From NCBI RefSeq assembly GCF_003254565.1, contig NZ_QJRI01000170.1:1-64000 (forward strand): a DNA stretch of 64,000 nt. Reading direction: 5' to 3'. Numbering within the stretch: the first letter of the stretch is position 1; every line of letters starts with the position of its first letter. Shown here piece after piece: positions 43,395 to 52,334 of the stretch. The position numbers and the translations under genes are program-made. Source of the DNA: Flavobacterium nitrogenifigens. GTDB taxonomy: Bacteria > Bacteroidota > Bacteroidia > Flavobacteriales > Flavobacteriaceae. The notes below the pieces were generated by a model, which made no database searches, was not told the origin of the DNA, and saw nothing but the letters and a program-made list of their open reading frames with translations.

Positions 43395-44786
43395 TTAATT
43401 TGCCTTTTTAGTTTCGATTCCGTTTTGGTCTAACAAATACATTAATGAAGTCATTGTTGCAGCACCAAGCTCTAATTCTCTTTTATTGATAGCATCAAAT
43501 TTATCATTTGCAGCGTGGTGGTAATCAAAATAACGCTGAGAATCTGGTTTCAAACCTGCTTTAACAATAGCTTGTGAGGTTAAATGATTAATATCTGAAC
43601 CTGCGTGGCCAATTGTAAAACTGTGCACTAAATAAGGCTCAAAAAGATCTTTATAACCTTGTATCTTTTTCAAATTAACGTCGTCAGCTTCAATTGAAAA
43701 TCCTCTTGGAGAAAATCCGCCTGAATCACTTTCCAATGCAAAAATATGATTCTCTTTATTTTGTTTTGAAACTTCTTCATATTTAGCACCACCTTTTCCG
43801 CCATTTTCTTCATTCATAAACAACACAACACGAATCGTATTTTTAGGCTTGTAATTCAAGTTTTTCAAAATACGAATTACTTCCATACTCTGCACTACTC
43901 CCGCTCCATCATCGTGAGAACCATCTGCTAAATCCCAAGAATCTAAATGCCCACCAACAACCATAATGTTTTCTGGAGTTACAGTTCCAGTCAATTCACC
44001 AATTACGTTATAAGACAATGCATCTGGTAAAGTCTCGCAAGATTGTTTAAAATAAAATTTCAAAGCTGGATTTGCTTTTAAAGATTTACTCAACAATTCA
44101 GCTCCATTTGTGCTAATTGCAGCTGTTGGAATATATTGTGCTTTTGGCAAATCTCCATAACTTTGAGCTCCTGTATGAGGGAAATCGTCTAAACGTAAAT
44201 TCATAGAACGAACAATTGTTCCTACTGCTCCCAATTTTGCAGCTTCTTTTGCTCCTGCATATCTTTGATCAACACAAGCTCCGTAAGAAGTAAAGGTTTC
44301 AATATTTTCAGGATTCATTGGTCTGTTATAGAAAACAATTTTACCTTTTACTTTATCAGCTCCAAGTTCATTCAACTCTTTTATTCCCTGAACCTCAATT
44401 ATTTCTGCTGTAAGACCCGTTTTTGGAGTTGCAACTGAACCTCCCAATGCACAAATCGGCACTGTAGTTTTTACTTTTCCATTAAGAATGTATGCAGTTT
44501 CTTTTTCGCCACGAACCCAGTGTGGCACCATAACTTCTTGTAAATAAACTTTATCAAGCCCTAAACTTTCTAATTGGCTTTTAGTGTACTCAACTGCTTG
44601 TTCTGCACCTTTAGATCCAGACAAACGAGCGCCAATATCATTTGACAGATATTCTAGCCAAGTGTAGCATTTTGCTTCGGTTAAAGCTTTTTTGTAAAAT
44701 AATTTAATGTTTTTTTCATCATTTGTCTGAGCAAAAGATGTCAATCCGTTTAAAACTAAAGCAGTTAAAAGAATCGTTTTTTTCAT
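43395..44786 (-). CDS. M28-family zinc peptidase, exported
   Basis: From the ATG at 44786 it has 463 residues; the longer frame adds 14 residues without a signal. A signal peptide ends near LTSFAQ (about residue 20). A PA-type insert lies around 110-250. The metallopeptidase core has GGHLDSWDLADGSHDDGAGV (first His and bridging Asp), MNEENGGKGG (catalytic Glu and metal Glu), and ESDSGGFSPRGF; the last ligand is probably in FDYHHAANDKFDAI. Relatives are aminopeptidases or glutamate carboxypeptidase-like enzymes. It has its own -7 box and is not part of the glycan locus upstream. Confidence 0.92.
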   Translation of the reverse strand: MKKTILLTALVLNGLTSFAQTNDEKNIKLFYKKALTEAKCYTWLEYLSNDIGARLSGSKGAEQAVEYTKSQLESLGLDKVYLQEVMVPHWVRGEKETAYILNGKVKTTVPICALGGSVATPKTGLTAEIIEVQGIKELNELGADKVKGKIVFYNRPMNPENIETFTSYGACVDQRYAGAKEAAKLGAVGTIVRSMNLRLDDFPHTGAQSYGDLPKAQYIPTAAISTNGAELLSKSLKANPALKFYFKQSCETLPDALSYNVIGELTGTVTPENIMVVGGHLDSWDLADGSHDDGAGVVQSMEVIRILKNLNYKPKNTIRVVLFMNEENGGKGGAKYEEVSKQNKENHIFALESDSGGFSPRGFSIEADDVNLKKIQGYKDLFEPYLVHSFTIGHAGSDINHLTSQAIVKAGLKPDSQRYFDYHHAANDKFDAINKRELELGAATMTSLMYLLDQNGIETKKAN

Positions 44787-44839
44787 AGTTTCTGTAGTAA
44801 TTTGGAGTTTAGTATACCGATGGTACATTCACAAAGGAA

Positions 44840-44847
44840 CAAAATTA
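44840..44847 (-). promoter_or_regulatory. -7 box of M28 peptidase gene
   Basis: TAATTTTG on the minus strand, 53 bases before the ATG at 44786; no -33 TTG at the usual distance. Confidence 0.4.
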
Positions 44848-44883
44848 TCGACATTTCTGAAGTTTTTTTCTCAACCTTTTCTC

Positions 44884-44926
44884 AAAAAAAAACTCCAATT
44901 GCAAATTTTTCAATTTCCAATCGGAG
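44884..44926 (-). terminator. Terminator after GH43 gene
   Basis: On the minus strand, stem CTCCGATTG/CAATTGGAG (one mismatch) is followed by a run of nine T with a preceding G-poor tail. It closes the GDPD-GH43 unit. Confidence 0.75.
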
Positions 44927-44951
44927 CTTTTACATATTCTATAAATAAAGA

Positions 44952-46871
44952 TTATTTTACTTCGATAATCTTATTTTTTGTTCCAATGCCATTTTCATTA
45001 AAAGGTTCTATTGTAAAATAGTATTTTGTGCCTTTATCTAAGCCTCTAAAATCGTACGTATTATCACCATACACCATAATGCTATTGTACAATTTGTCAG
45101 GAGCAATTCCGTAATAAATGTTATACCCAATTGCATCTGACTGTTTTTTCCATGAAATCATGGCGTTTCTAGAATCTGCTTTGTTTCTGTCTACTTTAAA
45201 AGAAGTAACAGATTTTGGTTTTGCAGCCAATCCATTTCCAAAAACTCTAAAATCAGAAATCGCAAACAAACCTGATGCATTGTGAATGTTCTCCATTTTA
45301 ATGTAACGTGCTTTTATCGATTTTGAAAGCTCTACATAATCATGCGGTGCATCTTTATCATTTTTAGATTTATCAACAACCAAAGTCCAATTTTGAGCAT
45401 CATCAGACATGAATATTTTATATTGGTAATAAATATCCATTGCTTTATTAAACTGTGTCGCTTTATGATCTGCATAATTTATCTGCAAAGCATTTATTTC
45501 CATTTGACGTCCTAAATCCATTTGAAGCCATTCGCCTGGATTATTTGTTTTTGCAGACCAATAGGTTTGAATGTTTTCATCTGTCAGATTTTCTGGTCCG
45601 TAACAGAATTTCTCATACACTTTTTTACCTCCATGATCCATTCTGTGGGTTTCCACTTCCATACATTCCTCAGAAGAAGAAACCGTTACAGGCTTTTTAT
45701 ATGAAAGCAACATCCATCCAGATGAAGCGCCTCTTGTTTGGTCACGTTCACTTGTTGGCAATACAATTGGAAAATCTCCATAAGCTGTAATAGAATACAT
45801 TACATCATCTTTATCAAATCCGGCAGGAAACATATCTATACGACGCTCAAAACGGTCTTTTATTGAAATTTTACACGTTCCAGTATTCCAATAATTTCCA
45901 TAATTATCAGCAAAAGTATTTCCGTGTCCTGCTCCAATTACAAATCCGCCTGGTTTATAAGACATCGGATTGTGTTTCTGATACGTAAATGGCCCTAACG
46001 GATTATCGCCAACATGAACACCGTTTGCGTAGCCTTTAAACTCGGTCGCAGGCGCCCCGTATTGCATATAATATTTTCCATTGTGTTTTGTCATCCAAGC
46101 CCCTTCAATAAAATTTCCCCATGGCGCTGGTTCCATATCATTGTTTGGTCCAAAACGCTCCCATCCGTGAGCCGAAGGATCTAAAATAGCTGCTTCTTTA
46201 ATTTGTCCATAAGGTTTTTGAATATCCTCTACCTCTGTTGCTTTGTATAAAGTCGCATAATCAGCCTGATTTCCTTTTGGAAGCCAAGTTTTATAATCAA
46301 CCTCAACACCTACAAGTGGTAGTTTTCCGCTTGAACCATAGTACATATATACTTTTTTATCGTCATCTTGAAAAATCGCTGGATCCCAAGTTGGCAGCAT
46401 TGCTTTGTCTACGTGACGCGTCCATCTTCCTGATTTTGGATCTGCCGTTTTCCAAATAGGATGATCTCTCTTCCAAGTTGAACCAACATAAAATAAAGTG
46501 TCATTTACAACCCAAGCAGCTGGAGCACATTGGTCATCATCGCCTGGCTGTCTTTGAAAACTTCCGTAAACGAAATTCCAATCTGACATATCTTTACTCC
46601 AAAAGAAACCTGCCTGATTGGTGGCAAATAAATAATATTCGCCTTTATAAGTAATAATTACAGGATCGGCGCTTGAACGGCGTGATTCTGGAATTCCATT
46701 GTGATTATGAGTCGTAAAATTGTAACCAATATTTATTGGATTACAATAAGTCGTTGCAGGTCTGCTCGGGTCAAACCATTCTGTTTTACCAGAATTTTGC
46801 GCCAAAAGACTGTTTCCGAAAAGCATCGAAAGCAATACAATAGGCGTTAGTTTTTTATATAATTTCTTCAT
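44952..46871 (-). CDS. GH43 glycoside hydrolase with discoidin and FN3 domains
   Basis: This 639-residue exported enzyme has a signal peptide ending near NSLLAQ (about residue 25). The five-bladed propeller domain (about 35-380) has the GH43 catalytic base in RRSSADPVIITYKGEYYLFA (D69), a structural Asp in WDPAIFQDDD and the acid Glu in FIEGAWMTKHNGKYYM. A discoidin (F5/8 type C) domain (about 390-545) and a fibronectin type III domain (about 550-639) follow. GH43 members act mostly on arabinofuranosyl, xylosyl or galactosyl linkages; which one cannot be told. It is 31 bases after the GDPD gene. Confidence 0.9.
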   Translation of the reverse strand: MKKLYKKLTPIVLLSMLFGNSLLAQNSGKTEWFDPSRPATTYCNPINIGYNFTTHNHNGIPESRRSSADPVIITYKGEYYLFATNQAGFFWSKDMSDWNFVYGSFQRQPGDDDQCAPAAWVVNDTLFYVGSTWKRDHPIWKTADPKSGRWTRHVDKAMLPTWDPAIFQDDDKKVYMYYGSSGKLPLVGVEVDYKTWLPKGNQADYATLYKATEVEDIQKPYGQIKEAAILDPSAHGWERFGPNNDMEPAPWGNFIEGAWMTKHNGKYYMQYGAPATEFKGYANGVHVGDNPLGPFTYQKHNPMSYKPGGFVIGAGHGNTFADNYGNYWNTGTCKISIKDRFERRIDMFPAGFDKDDVMYSITAYGDFPIVLPTSERDQTRGASSGWMLLSYKKPVTVSSSEECMEVETHRMDHGGKKVYEKFCYGPENLTDENIQTYWSAKTNNPGEWLQMDLGRQMEINALQINYADHKATQFNKAMDIYYQYKIFMSDDAQNWTLVVDKSKNDKDAPHDYVELSKSIKARYIKMENIHNASGLFAISDFRVFGNGLAAKPKSVTSFKVDRNKADSRNAMISWKKQSDAIGYNIYYGIAPDKLYNSIMVYGDNTYDFRGLDKGTKYYFTIEPFNENGIGTKNKIIEVK

Positions 46872-46902
46872 GGTTAGATTTTCTTAAGTTAAGCTTTAAA
46901 GA

Positions 46903-47676
46903 CTATTTTTTAATCTCTTTTCTTTCCTTTAAAAGTTCGGGTTCATTTGTTGTAATGTAATTGAATTTATGAGCAATAATCCAATCCATATCTTTTGCGT
47001 CATTAACAGTCCAAGCATTTAAGATCACTTTATTGTCTTTAGCTTCTTGAATCCATTCCGGATGCTTTTGAAAAACAGAATAATGATAGTCAACACCATT
47101 AATTTTATCTGCCTTTACTTCTTTTGGCGATTTATTTCCTTCTAAATATTGCAGAGAAGTTTTAGAATCTATTTCTCTAATTTTTTTCAGAATATCATAA
47201 TCAAAACTGATGTAGCAGGTATTTTTATCGGCTTTTAATTTTTTAATGGTTTCGACTGCTGCTGCACCAGTTTTTTGTCCTCTTTCTTTACTAATTTCTG
47301 AAGGCTTGATTTCGCAAACCAAAAGCGTATGTTTATTATTTCGCATTCCTTCTGAAATATATTCATGAAGTGTTGGAAGCTTTTCTCCGTTTGAAAGTTT
47401 AAATTTTATCAAATCTGCATAATTGGTTTCTTCAATAAGCAGTTTGTTGTAATGGGCATCATGATTAATTACAAGTGAATCGTCTGCCGTTCTCCAAACA
47501 TCAAACTCCGAACCTGGCAATTTTAAATCGATTGCATGTCTTAAAGATGCAATAGAATTTTCAGGTAGATTGTTTTTTTTCCAAGCTCCGCGATGCGCTA
47601 CAATTGCATTTTTTTGTGCATAGCTAGACGAAAAAGCAATAAGACAAACTGCACTAAATATTTTAAAAGTATTCAT
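46903..47676 (-). CDS. Exported glycerophosphodiester phosphodiesterase family protein
   Basis: This 257-residue protein has a signal peptide ending near SSSYAQ (about residue 21). The GDPD catalytic set is complete: H28-R29 in IVAHRGAW, E57 and D59 in GSEFDVW and H72 in VINHDAHY. Such enzymes release glycerol phosphate or an alcohol from glycerophosphodiesters. It lies between the GH3 gene (with a terminator-like hairpin between) and the GH43 gene on the same strand. In this setting removal of phosphoglycerol substituents from a glycan is an attractive role, but phospholipid-derived substrates are equally possible. Confidence 0.9.
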   Translation of the reverse strand: MNTFKIFSAVCLIAFSSSYAQKNAIVAHRGAWKKNNLPENSIASLRHAIDLKLPGSEFDVWRTADDSLVINHDAHYNKLLIEETNYADLIKFKLSNGEKLPTLHEYISEGMRNNKHTLLVCEIKPSEISKERGQKTGAAAVETIKKLKADKNTCYISFDYDILKKIREIDSKTSLQYLEGNKSPKEVKADKINGVDYHYSVFQKHPEWIQEAKDNKVILNAWTVNDAKDMDWIIAHKFNYITTNEPELLKERKEIKK

Positions 47677-47721
47677 ATAATCGTAGTTAAAAAATTACAA
47701 AAAGGTCTGTAGGTTTAGAAA

Positions 47722-47747
47722 AAAAGCCCTCCAAACGAAGGGCTTTT
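47722..47747 (-). terminator. Terminator-like hairpin between GH3 and GDPD genes
   Basis: Stem AAAAGCCCT/AGGGCTTTT with an 8-base loop, followed on the minus strand by a T run. It would end or attenuate transcription coming from the SusC-GH3 genes. Confidence 0.8.
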
Positions 47748-47766
47748 CACTAATCAAATAAACCAA

Positions 47767-50067
47767 CTATTTAGTTAACTCAAAACTAACTTTCTTATCG
47801 GCATTTGAATTTCCTCCAACGAAAACATCAAACTGCCCAGGCTCTGCTACGAATTGTAAATCAGAGTTATAAAACTTTAAATCTTCAACAGTAATATCAA
47901 AATTTACTGTTTGTTTTTCACCTTTTTTAAGTGCTATTTTTTGGAAACCTTTTAATTCTCTAACAGGTCTTGTTACTGAACCCACTAAATCTCTAATATA
48001 TAATTGAACTGTTTCTTTTCCGTCAAAATTTCCAGTATTTGTTACATCAACAGTTACTTTCAATTTTCCTGATGGATTCATTTTATCAGAAGAAATTTTC
48101 AAGTTTGAATAATCAAAAGTCGTATAGCTTAATCCAAATCCGAATGGGAATAAAGGCTCATTTCTTTCATCAATATAATTTGATCTGAATTTCTCAAATT
48201 TACCTTCTGTGTTAGAAAGTGGTCTTCCTGTATTTTTGTGTGCGTAGTAAATTGGCAATTGTCCAACACTTCTTGGGAAAGTTGAAGTCAATTTTCCTGA
48301 AGGATTTACATCTCCGAATAACACATCGGCAATAGCATAACCTGCTTCTGTACCAGCAAACCAAGCATTTAAAATGGCTGGAACTGTTTTTTCTTCGTCA
48401 GTAATTACTAACGGACGTCCATCAAATAAAACTAAAACAACTGGTTTTCCAGTTTTTAATAAAGCGTTTAATAAATCTTTTTGCGCTTGAGGAATTTCTA
48501 AGTTTGTACGGCTGCTAGATTCCCCACTCATTTCTGCAGATTCTCCTAAAGCTGCCACAATTACATCAGATTGTTCTGCTACTTTTAAAGCTTCTGCTAA
48601 TAATTCTTCTTTTGTACGAGCATCACGGTGTAATGTTTTACCGAACATTGTTGCATTAGTTTCAAAAGTTTCATCGTAATCTAAATTGCTTCCTTTTGCG
48701 TATAAAACTTTAGTTCCTGTTCCAGCTACTTCTTTGATACCTCTCAATAATGAAACCGCATTTTCCATTTTTGTAGCCACACTCCAAGTTCCTGGCATGT
48801 TTTCTTTAGCATCTGCCAATGGCCCGATTAAACCAATTGTTCCAGATTTTTTAAGAGGTAAAAGCTGGTTTTGGTTTTTTAATAAAACTAAAGATTGAGC
48901 AGCAATATCACGTGCTTCTTTTCTGCTATCTGTTGTAAAGATTTCAGTTTTAGCTCTTTTTTCATCACAGTATTTGTATGGATCTTGGAATAATCCTAAA
49001 TCGTATTTTGCTTCTAAAATTAATTTTACAGCATTATCGATAGTTTCGATTTTTACTTTTCCTTCATCTAGAGATTTTTTCAAAGTTCCTAAGAAACCTT
49101 CTCCAACCATATCCATTTCAACTCCAGCGTTTAATGCTAAAGCAGAAACTTGCTGTAAATCTCCCATTCCGTGAGGGATCATTTCAGGAATACCTGTAAA
49201 ATCAGTTACTACAAATCCTTTGAAACCCCATTGTTTTCTTAAAACATCAGTCATTAACCATTTGTTTCCAGTTGCTGGAATTCCGTCAACTTCATTGAAA
49301 GAAGCCATAACCGAACCTACACCTGCATCAACTGCAGCTTTGTAAGGAGGAAAATAATCATTAAACATTCTGATGTGGCTCATATCAACTGTGTTATAAT
49401 CACGCCCGCCTTCTGGAGCACCGTATAATGCAAAGTGTTTAACACAAGCTAAGATTGAGTTATTTTTAGTAAGATCGTGCTGTTGGTAACCGTTAACCAT
49501 TGCCTTTGCAATTTGGCTTCCTAAATATGGATCTTCTCCTGAACCTTCAGAAACTCTTCCCCATCTTGGGTCACGAGAAATGTCAACCATTGGAGAAAAT
49601 GTCCAGTTGATACCGTCTGCGCTTGCTTCTTTTGCAGCGATTTGAGCACTTCTTTCAATTAGTCCCATATCCCAGGTACAAGATAATCCTAACGGGATTG
49701 GGAATGTTGTTTCGTAACCGTGAATAACGTCCATACCAAAAAGTAACGGAATTTTTAAACGGCTTTTTTCAACCGCAATTTTCTGTACTTCTTTGATTTT
49801 TTGAACTGATTTAATGTTGAACAAACCGCCCACCTTTCCTTCAGCAATATTTTTTGCCACATTTGAACTGTTTGCCTGACCTGTTGTAATATCTCCAGAT
49901 GTTGGCAAATTTAACTGGCCCAATTTCTCGTCTAAAGTCATTTTTGACATTAATTCCGCCACAAATTCAGACTTTGGTTTAATTTTCACTGTATTTTTAG
50001 CTGGCTTCTTTTGAGCATAACCCAAAACAGCGCATCCTAAAAAAAGTAAGACTAATTTGTTTTTCAT
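47767..50067 (-). CDS. bglX: GH3 beta-glucosidase, exported
   Basis: This 766-residue enzyme has a signal peptide ending near AVLGYAQ (about residue 19). The order is that of periplasmic BglX: an N-terminal barrel with DGINWTFSPMVDISRDPRWG, the nucleophile D289 in GFVVTDFTG, an alpha/beta sandwich (LLKNQNQLLPLKKSGTIGLI onward), and a C-terminal fibronectin-like domain (about 660-766). It would remove terminal beta-linked glucose from oligosaccharides made by the neighbouring GH144-type enzyme. It lies 93 bases after the esterase gene and is followed by a terminator-like hairpin. Confidence 0.95.
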   Translation of the reverse strand: MKNKLVLLFLGCAVLGYAQKKPAKNTVKIKPKSEFVAELMSKMTLDEKLGQLNLPTSGDITTGQANSSNVAKNIAEGKVGGLFNIKSVQKIKEVQKIAVEKSRLKIPLLFGMDVIHGYETTFPIPLGLSCTWDMGLIERSAQIAAKEASADGINWTFSPMVDISRDPRWGRVSEGSGEDPYLGSQIAKAMVNGYQQHDLTKNNSILACVKHFALYGAPEGGRDYNTVDMSHIRMFNDYFPPYKAAVDAGVGSVMASFNEVDGIPATGNKWLMTDVLRKQWGFKGFVVTDFTGIPEMIPHGMGDLQQVSALALNAGVEMDMVGEGFLGTLKKSLDEGKVKIETIDNAVKLILEAKYDLGLFQDPYKYCDEKRAKTEIFTTDSRKEARDIAAQSLVLLKNQNQLLPLKKSGTIGLIGPLADAKENMPGTWSVATKMENAVSLLRGIKEVAGTGTKVLYAKGSNLDYDETFETNATMFGKTLHRDARTKEELLAEALKVAEQSDVIVAALGESAEMSGESSSRTNLEIPQAQKDLLNALLKTGKPVVLVLFDGRPLVITDEEKTVPAILNAWFAGTEAGYAIADVLFGDVNPSGKLTSTFPRSVGQLPIYYAHKNTGRPLSNTEGKFEKFRSNYIDERNEPLFPFGFGLSYTTFDYSNLKISSDKMNPSGKLKVTVDVTNTGNFDGKETVQLYIRDLVGSVTRPVRELKGFQKIALKKGEKQTVNFDITVEDLKFYNSDLQFVAEPGQFDVFVGGNSNADKKVSFELTK

Positions 50068-50160
50068 GTGTATTTAATATTTGTTTTTAATCGGAACATG
50101 GAATCGCTTTTCTTCGTTTAGTTTTTTTGTTTGAATCAAAGTGATTTCATTCTATTCTAT

Positions 50161-50874
50161 TTATTTGTTTGTATTCGTTTTTCTTTGCTGCAACATCCAG
50201 TCGTAGATTTCTTGATTATCATACACTTTTGTCCAGCTGTCATGACCTGCATCATCAAAAATGGTCAGCTTTACATCTTTAGCATTACATTTTTTCAATT
50301 CCTTGTAAATCGTGATTGCATAATTCACGTTTACAACATCATCCAGTAATCCATGAAAAATTCTGGTTGGAATATTGGCTATTTCACATGCTTTTTCTAA
50401 CTGAATCAAATCTACAAAGCCAGCTACAGGTACATTTGCGGCAAATAGATCTGGATGTGCAAAAGCCAAATTCCAAGAAGCCCAACCTCCTGAGCTCAAA
50501 CCAGTAACATATATTCTTTCTGAATCAATTTTATTCTCTTTCTGAATTTTTAGAATCAGCTGATAAATTGATTCTATATCCCAGTTTTCATCTTCTTTAC
50601 ATTGTGGAGCTAGCACGTATGCATCTAATTGATGAGTCTTTAAATATTTTAAAGGTCCATTAATCTTTACTTTCTCCAAATCAGTTCCTTTTTCTCCATC
50701 TCCAGAAATAAAAACTATTAATGGCTTTTTCTCTTTTGTATTTGCCGGTTTATGCAGTACATAACCCAACTCATACTTTTCCATTATAACTGTATTTATT
50801 TTTCCGGTTGTTTCGCTCTGGCTAAAACCTAAAAGTGAAAACAAAAAAGATAAAAAAGCTATTTTGTATTTCAT
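50161..50874 (-). CDS. Exported serine esterase, alpha/beta-hydrolase fold
   Basis: This 237-residue protein has a signal peptide ending near LLGFSQS (about residue 20). It is a compact PHB-depolymerase/dienelactone-hydrolase-like esterase: GxSxG in TGLSSGGWASWN (nucleophile S127), a late Asp in HGLLDDVVNV and His in DDAGHDSW. Enzymes of this kind in glycan loci remove acyl esters from sugars. It follows the GH144-type gene by 5 bases, so the two are translated from one message. The acyl group removed is not known. Confidence 0.88.
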   Translation of the reverse strand: MKYKIAFLSFLFSLLGFSQSETTGKINTVIMEKYELGYVLHKPANTKEKKPLIVFISGDGEKGTDLEKVKINGPLKYLKTHQLDAYVLAPQCKEDENWDIESIYQLILKIQKENKIDSERIYVTGLSSGGWASWNLAFAHPDLFAANVPVAGFVDLIQLEKACEIANIPTRIFHGLLDDVVNVNYAITIYKELKKCNAKDVKLTIFDDAGHDSWTKVYDNQEIYDWMLQQRKTNTNK

Positions 50875-50879
50875 GTCAA

Positions 50880-52259
50880 TTATTGAATCCCGTATTTTCC
50901 AGATTTAAATCCAAGTTTTGTTAAACCCTGTTTTACTTCTGGTGCATTCATAAACAATTTCCACAACAATCCTGTTCTGTAGTTTTCAATCATTACCACT
51001 TCTGGACCTTGATCAATTGCTAAATAACGTTTTGCCACCCACTTATTTCCTAAACTCAAAGCATCGTAAAAACCTGCGTCTCCCCAAGTTTCGTCTTTAT
51101 GATTTTCGTATAAATTTCTAATCACAGCCACCGATTCTTTTGGCGTGTAAACAATTGAACTGATCGCTGCCGTTGGAGAAATCACACCTTGATCGTTGCT
51201 TGGCATGTGTGCATTGTATCCGATAGAACCGTCAGGGTTTCTAGAATAAGAAGCTGTTAAACCCCAATACTCAGGCCCATATCCAGCGCTTTTATTTGGA
51301 TTTTGAACACAATATTCATAATTGATTTTGGTCTGATTTACATTTAAATCCCAGTAGTTTGCATATTTATCTGTTAACTGATTCGGATCTAAACCTACAT
51401 AAGAATAATGAGCCCAAAATAATGGACCGCCAAATTCTTCTGCACCATTGTGCTTTAAAATAAGAGGGATATTGTATTTTGTTTTTGAAGAAACTATGCC
51501 ACCGCTTCTCGCCCATCCTTCGTGATATGCTTTTGCATCGATTGTATGTGTTGGTGAAGACGCTGCCATCACGTAAGTAATAAGACATTCATTATATCCC
51601 TCTAAAGCAAAATTCATCTGCCAAGCATAATTTGGAGACCAGTGCCAGTATAAAACATTTTTATTGTTTGTATACCACTGCCAATCAACGCTTTTCCAAA
51701 GCGCATCATATTTTTGTGCTACCGCTTTTTCTTTTTCAGAACCATCTTTAAGATATTCACGAACAGTAATCATTCCTGCAACCAAAAATGAGGTTTCAAC
51801 TAAATCACCACCATTATCCTTGGTTCCAAAAGGCTTTACTTTTCCTGTATTTCCGTCAATCCAATGTGACCATGCTCCGTGAAAACGATCTGCTTTCCCT
51901 AAAAAATCTGCAATTTTGTTAAGTCTCTCTACCCCTTGCTCTTTTGTAATATAACCTTGAGACATTCCTGAAACGAGCGCCATTAATCCGAAACCTGAAC
52001 CACCTGTTGTTACAATATTTGAATCGTTTTCAGGATAAACTCCGTCAGGATGATAACGTTCTCTAGCTAATCCAGAATTTGGTTCTGCATAATCCCAGAA
52101 GTATTTAAATGTTTGTTTTTGAACAGCGTCTAAAAGCTGTTCATCTGTTAATGCAGTAACGCCAGAAGTATTTTCCTGTACATTTTCTTTTGACTTATCA
52201 GCATTTGATCCACAACTAAAAAAAGTAAATGCTAAAAATAAAACTGAAATTCTAATCAT
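50880..52259 (-). CDS. Glucoamylase-like lipoprotein, GH144-type
   Basis: This 459-residue lipoprotein (lipobox TFFSC, Cys16) matches the glucoamylase-like family assigned to GH144, whose characterised members are endo-beta-1,2-glucanases. Recognisable segments: QTFKYFWDYAEPNSGLARER, TTGGSGFGLMALVSG, WSPNYAWQMNFALEGYNEC, GGPLFWAHYSYVGLDP, YGLTASY-like WGLTASYSRN, and GDAGFYDALS near the end. Acidic residues in the (alpha/alpha)6 cleft cannot be assigned by eye. It lies directly downstream of SusD and upstream of the esterase and GH3 genes, as expected for the backbone-cutting enzyme of the locus. Confidence 0.85.
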   Translation of the reverse strand: MIRISVLFLAFTFFSCGSNADKSKENVQENTSGVTALTDEQLLDAVQKQTFKYFWDYAEPNSGLARERYHPDGVYPENDSNIVTTGGSGFGLMALVSGMSQGYITKEQGVERLNKIADFLGKADRFHGAWSHWIDGNTGKVKPFGTKDNGGDLVETSFLVAGMITVREYLKDGSEKEKAVAQKYDALWKSVDWQWYTNNKNVLYWHWSPNYAWQMNFALEGYNECLITYVMAASSPTHTIDAKAYHEGWARSGGIVSSKTKYNIPLILKHNGAEEFGGPLFWAHYSYVGLDPNQLTDKYANYWDLNVNQTKINYEYCVQNPNKSAGYGPEYWGLTASYSRNPDGSIGYNAHMPSNDQGVISPTAAISSIVYTPKESVAVIRNLYENHKDETWGDAGFYDALSLGNKWVAKRYLAIDQGPEVVMIENYRTGLLWKLFMNAPEVKQGLTKLGFKSGKYGIQ

Positions 52260-52286
52260 TATAAAAATTTAAGATTTTTGATAAAT

Positions 52287-52321
52287 AATCACTTCCCTCA
52301 GGAAATCTGAAGGAAGTGATT
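52287..52321 (-). terminator. Hairpin between susD and GH144-type gene
   Basis: Stem AATCACTTCC/GGAAGTGATT with an inner TCAG/CTGA pair. The following bases are AT-rich but not a clean T run, so it may be a processing or partial attenuation site that leaves SusCD more expressed than the enzymes. Confidence 0.55.
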
Positions 52322-52334
52322 TTTAAGATTTTGA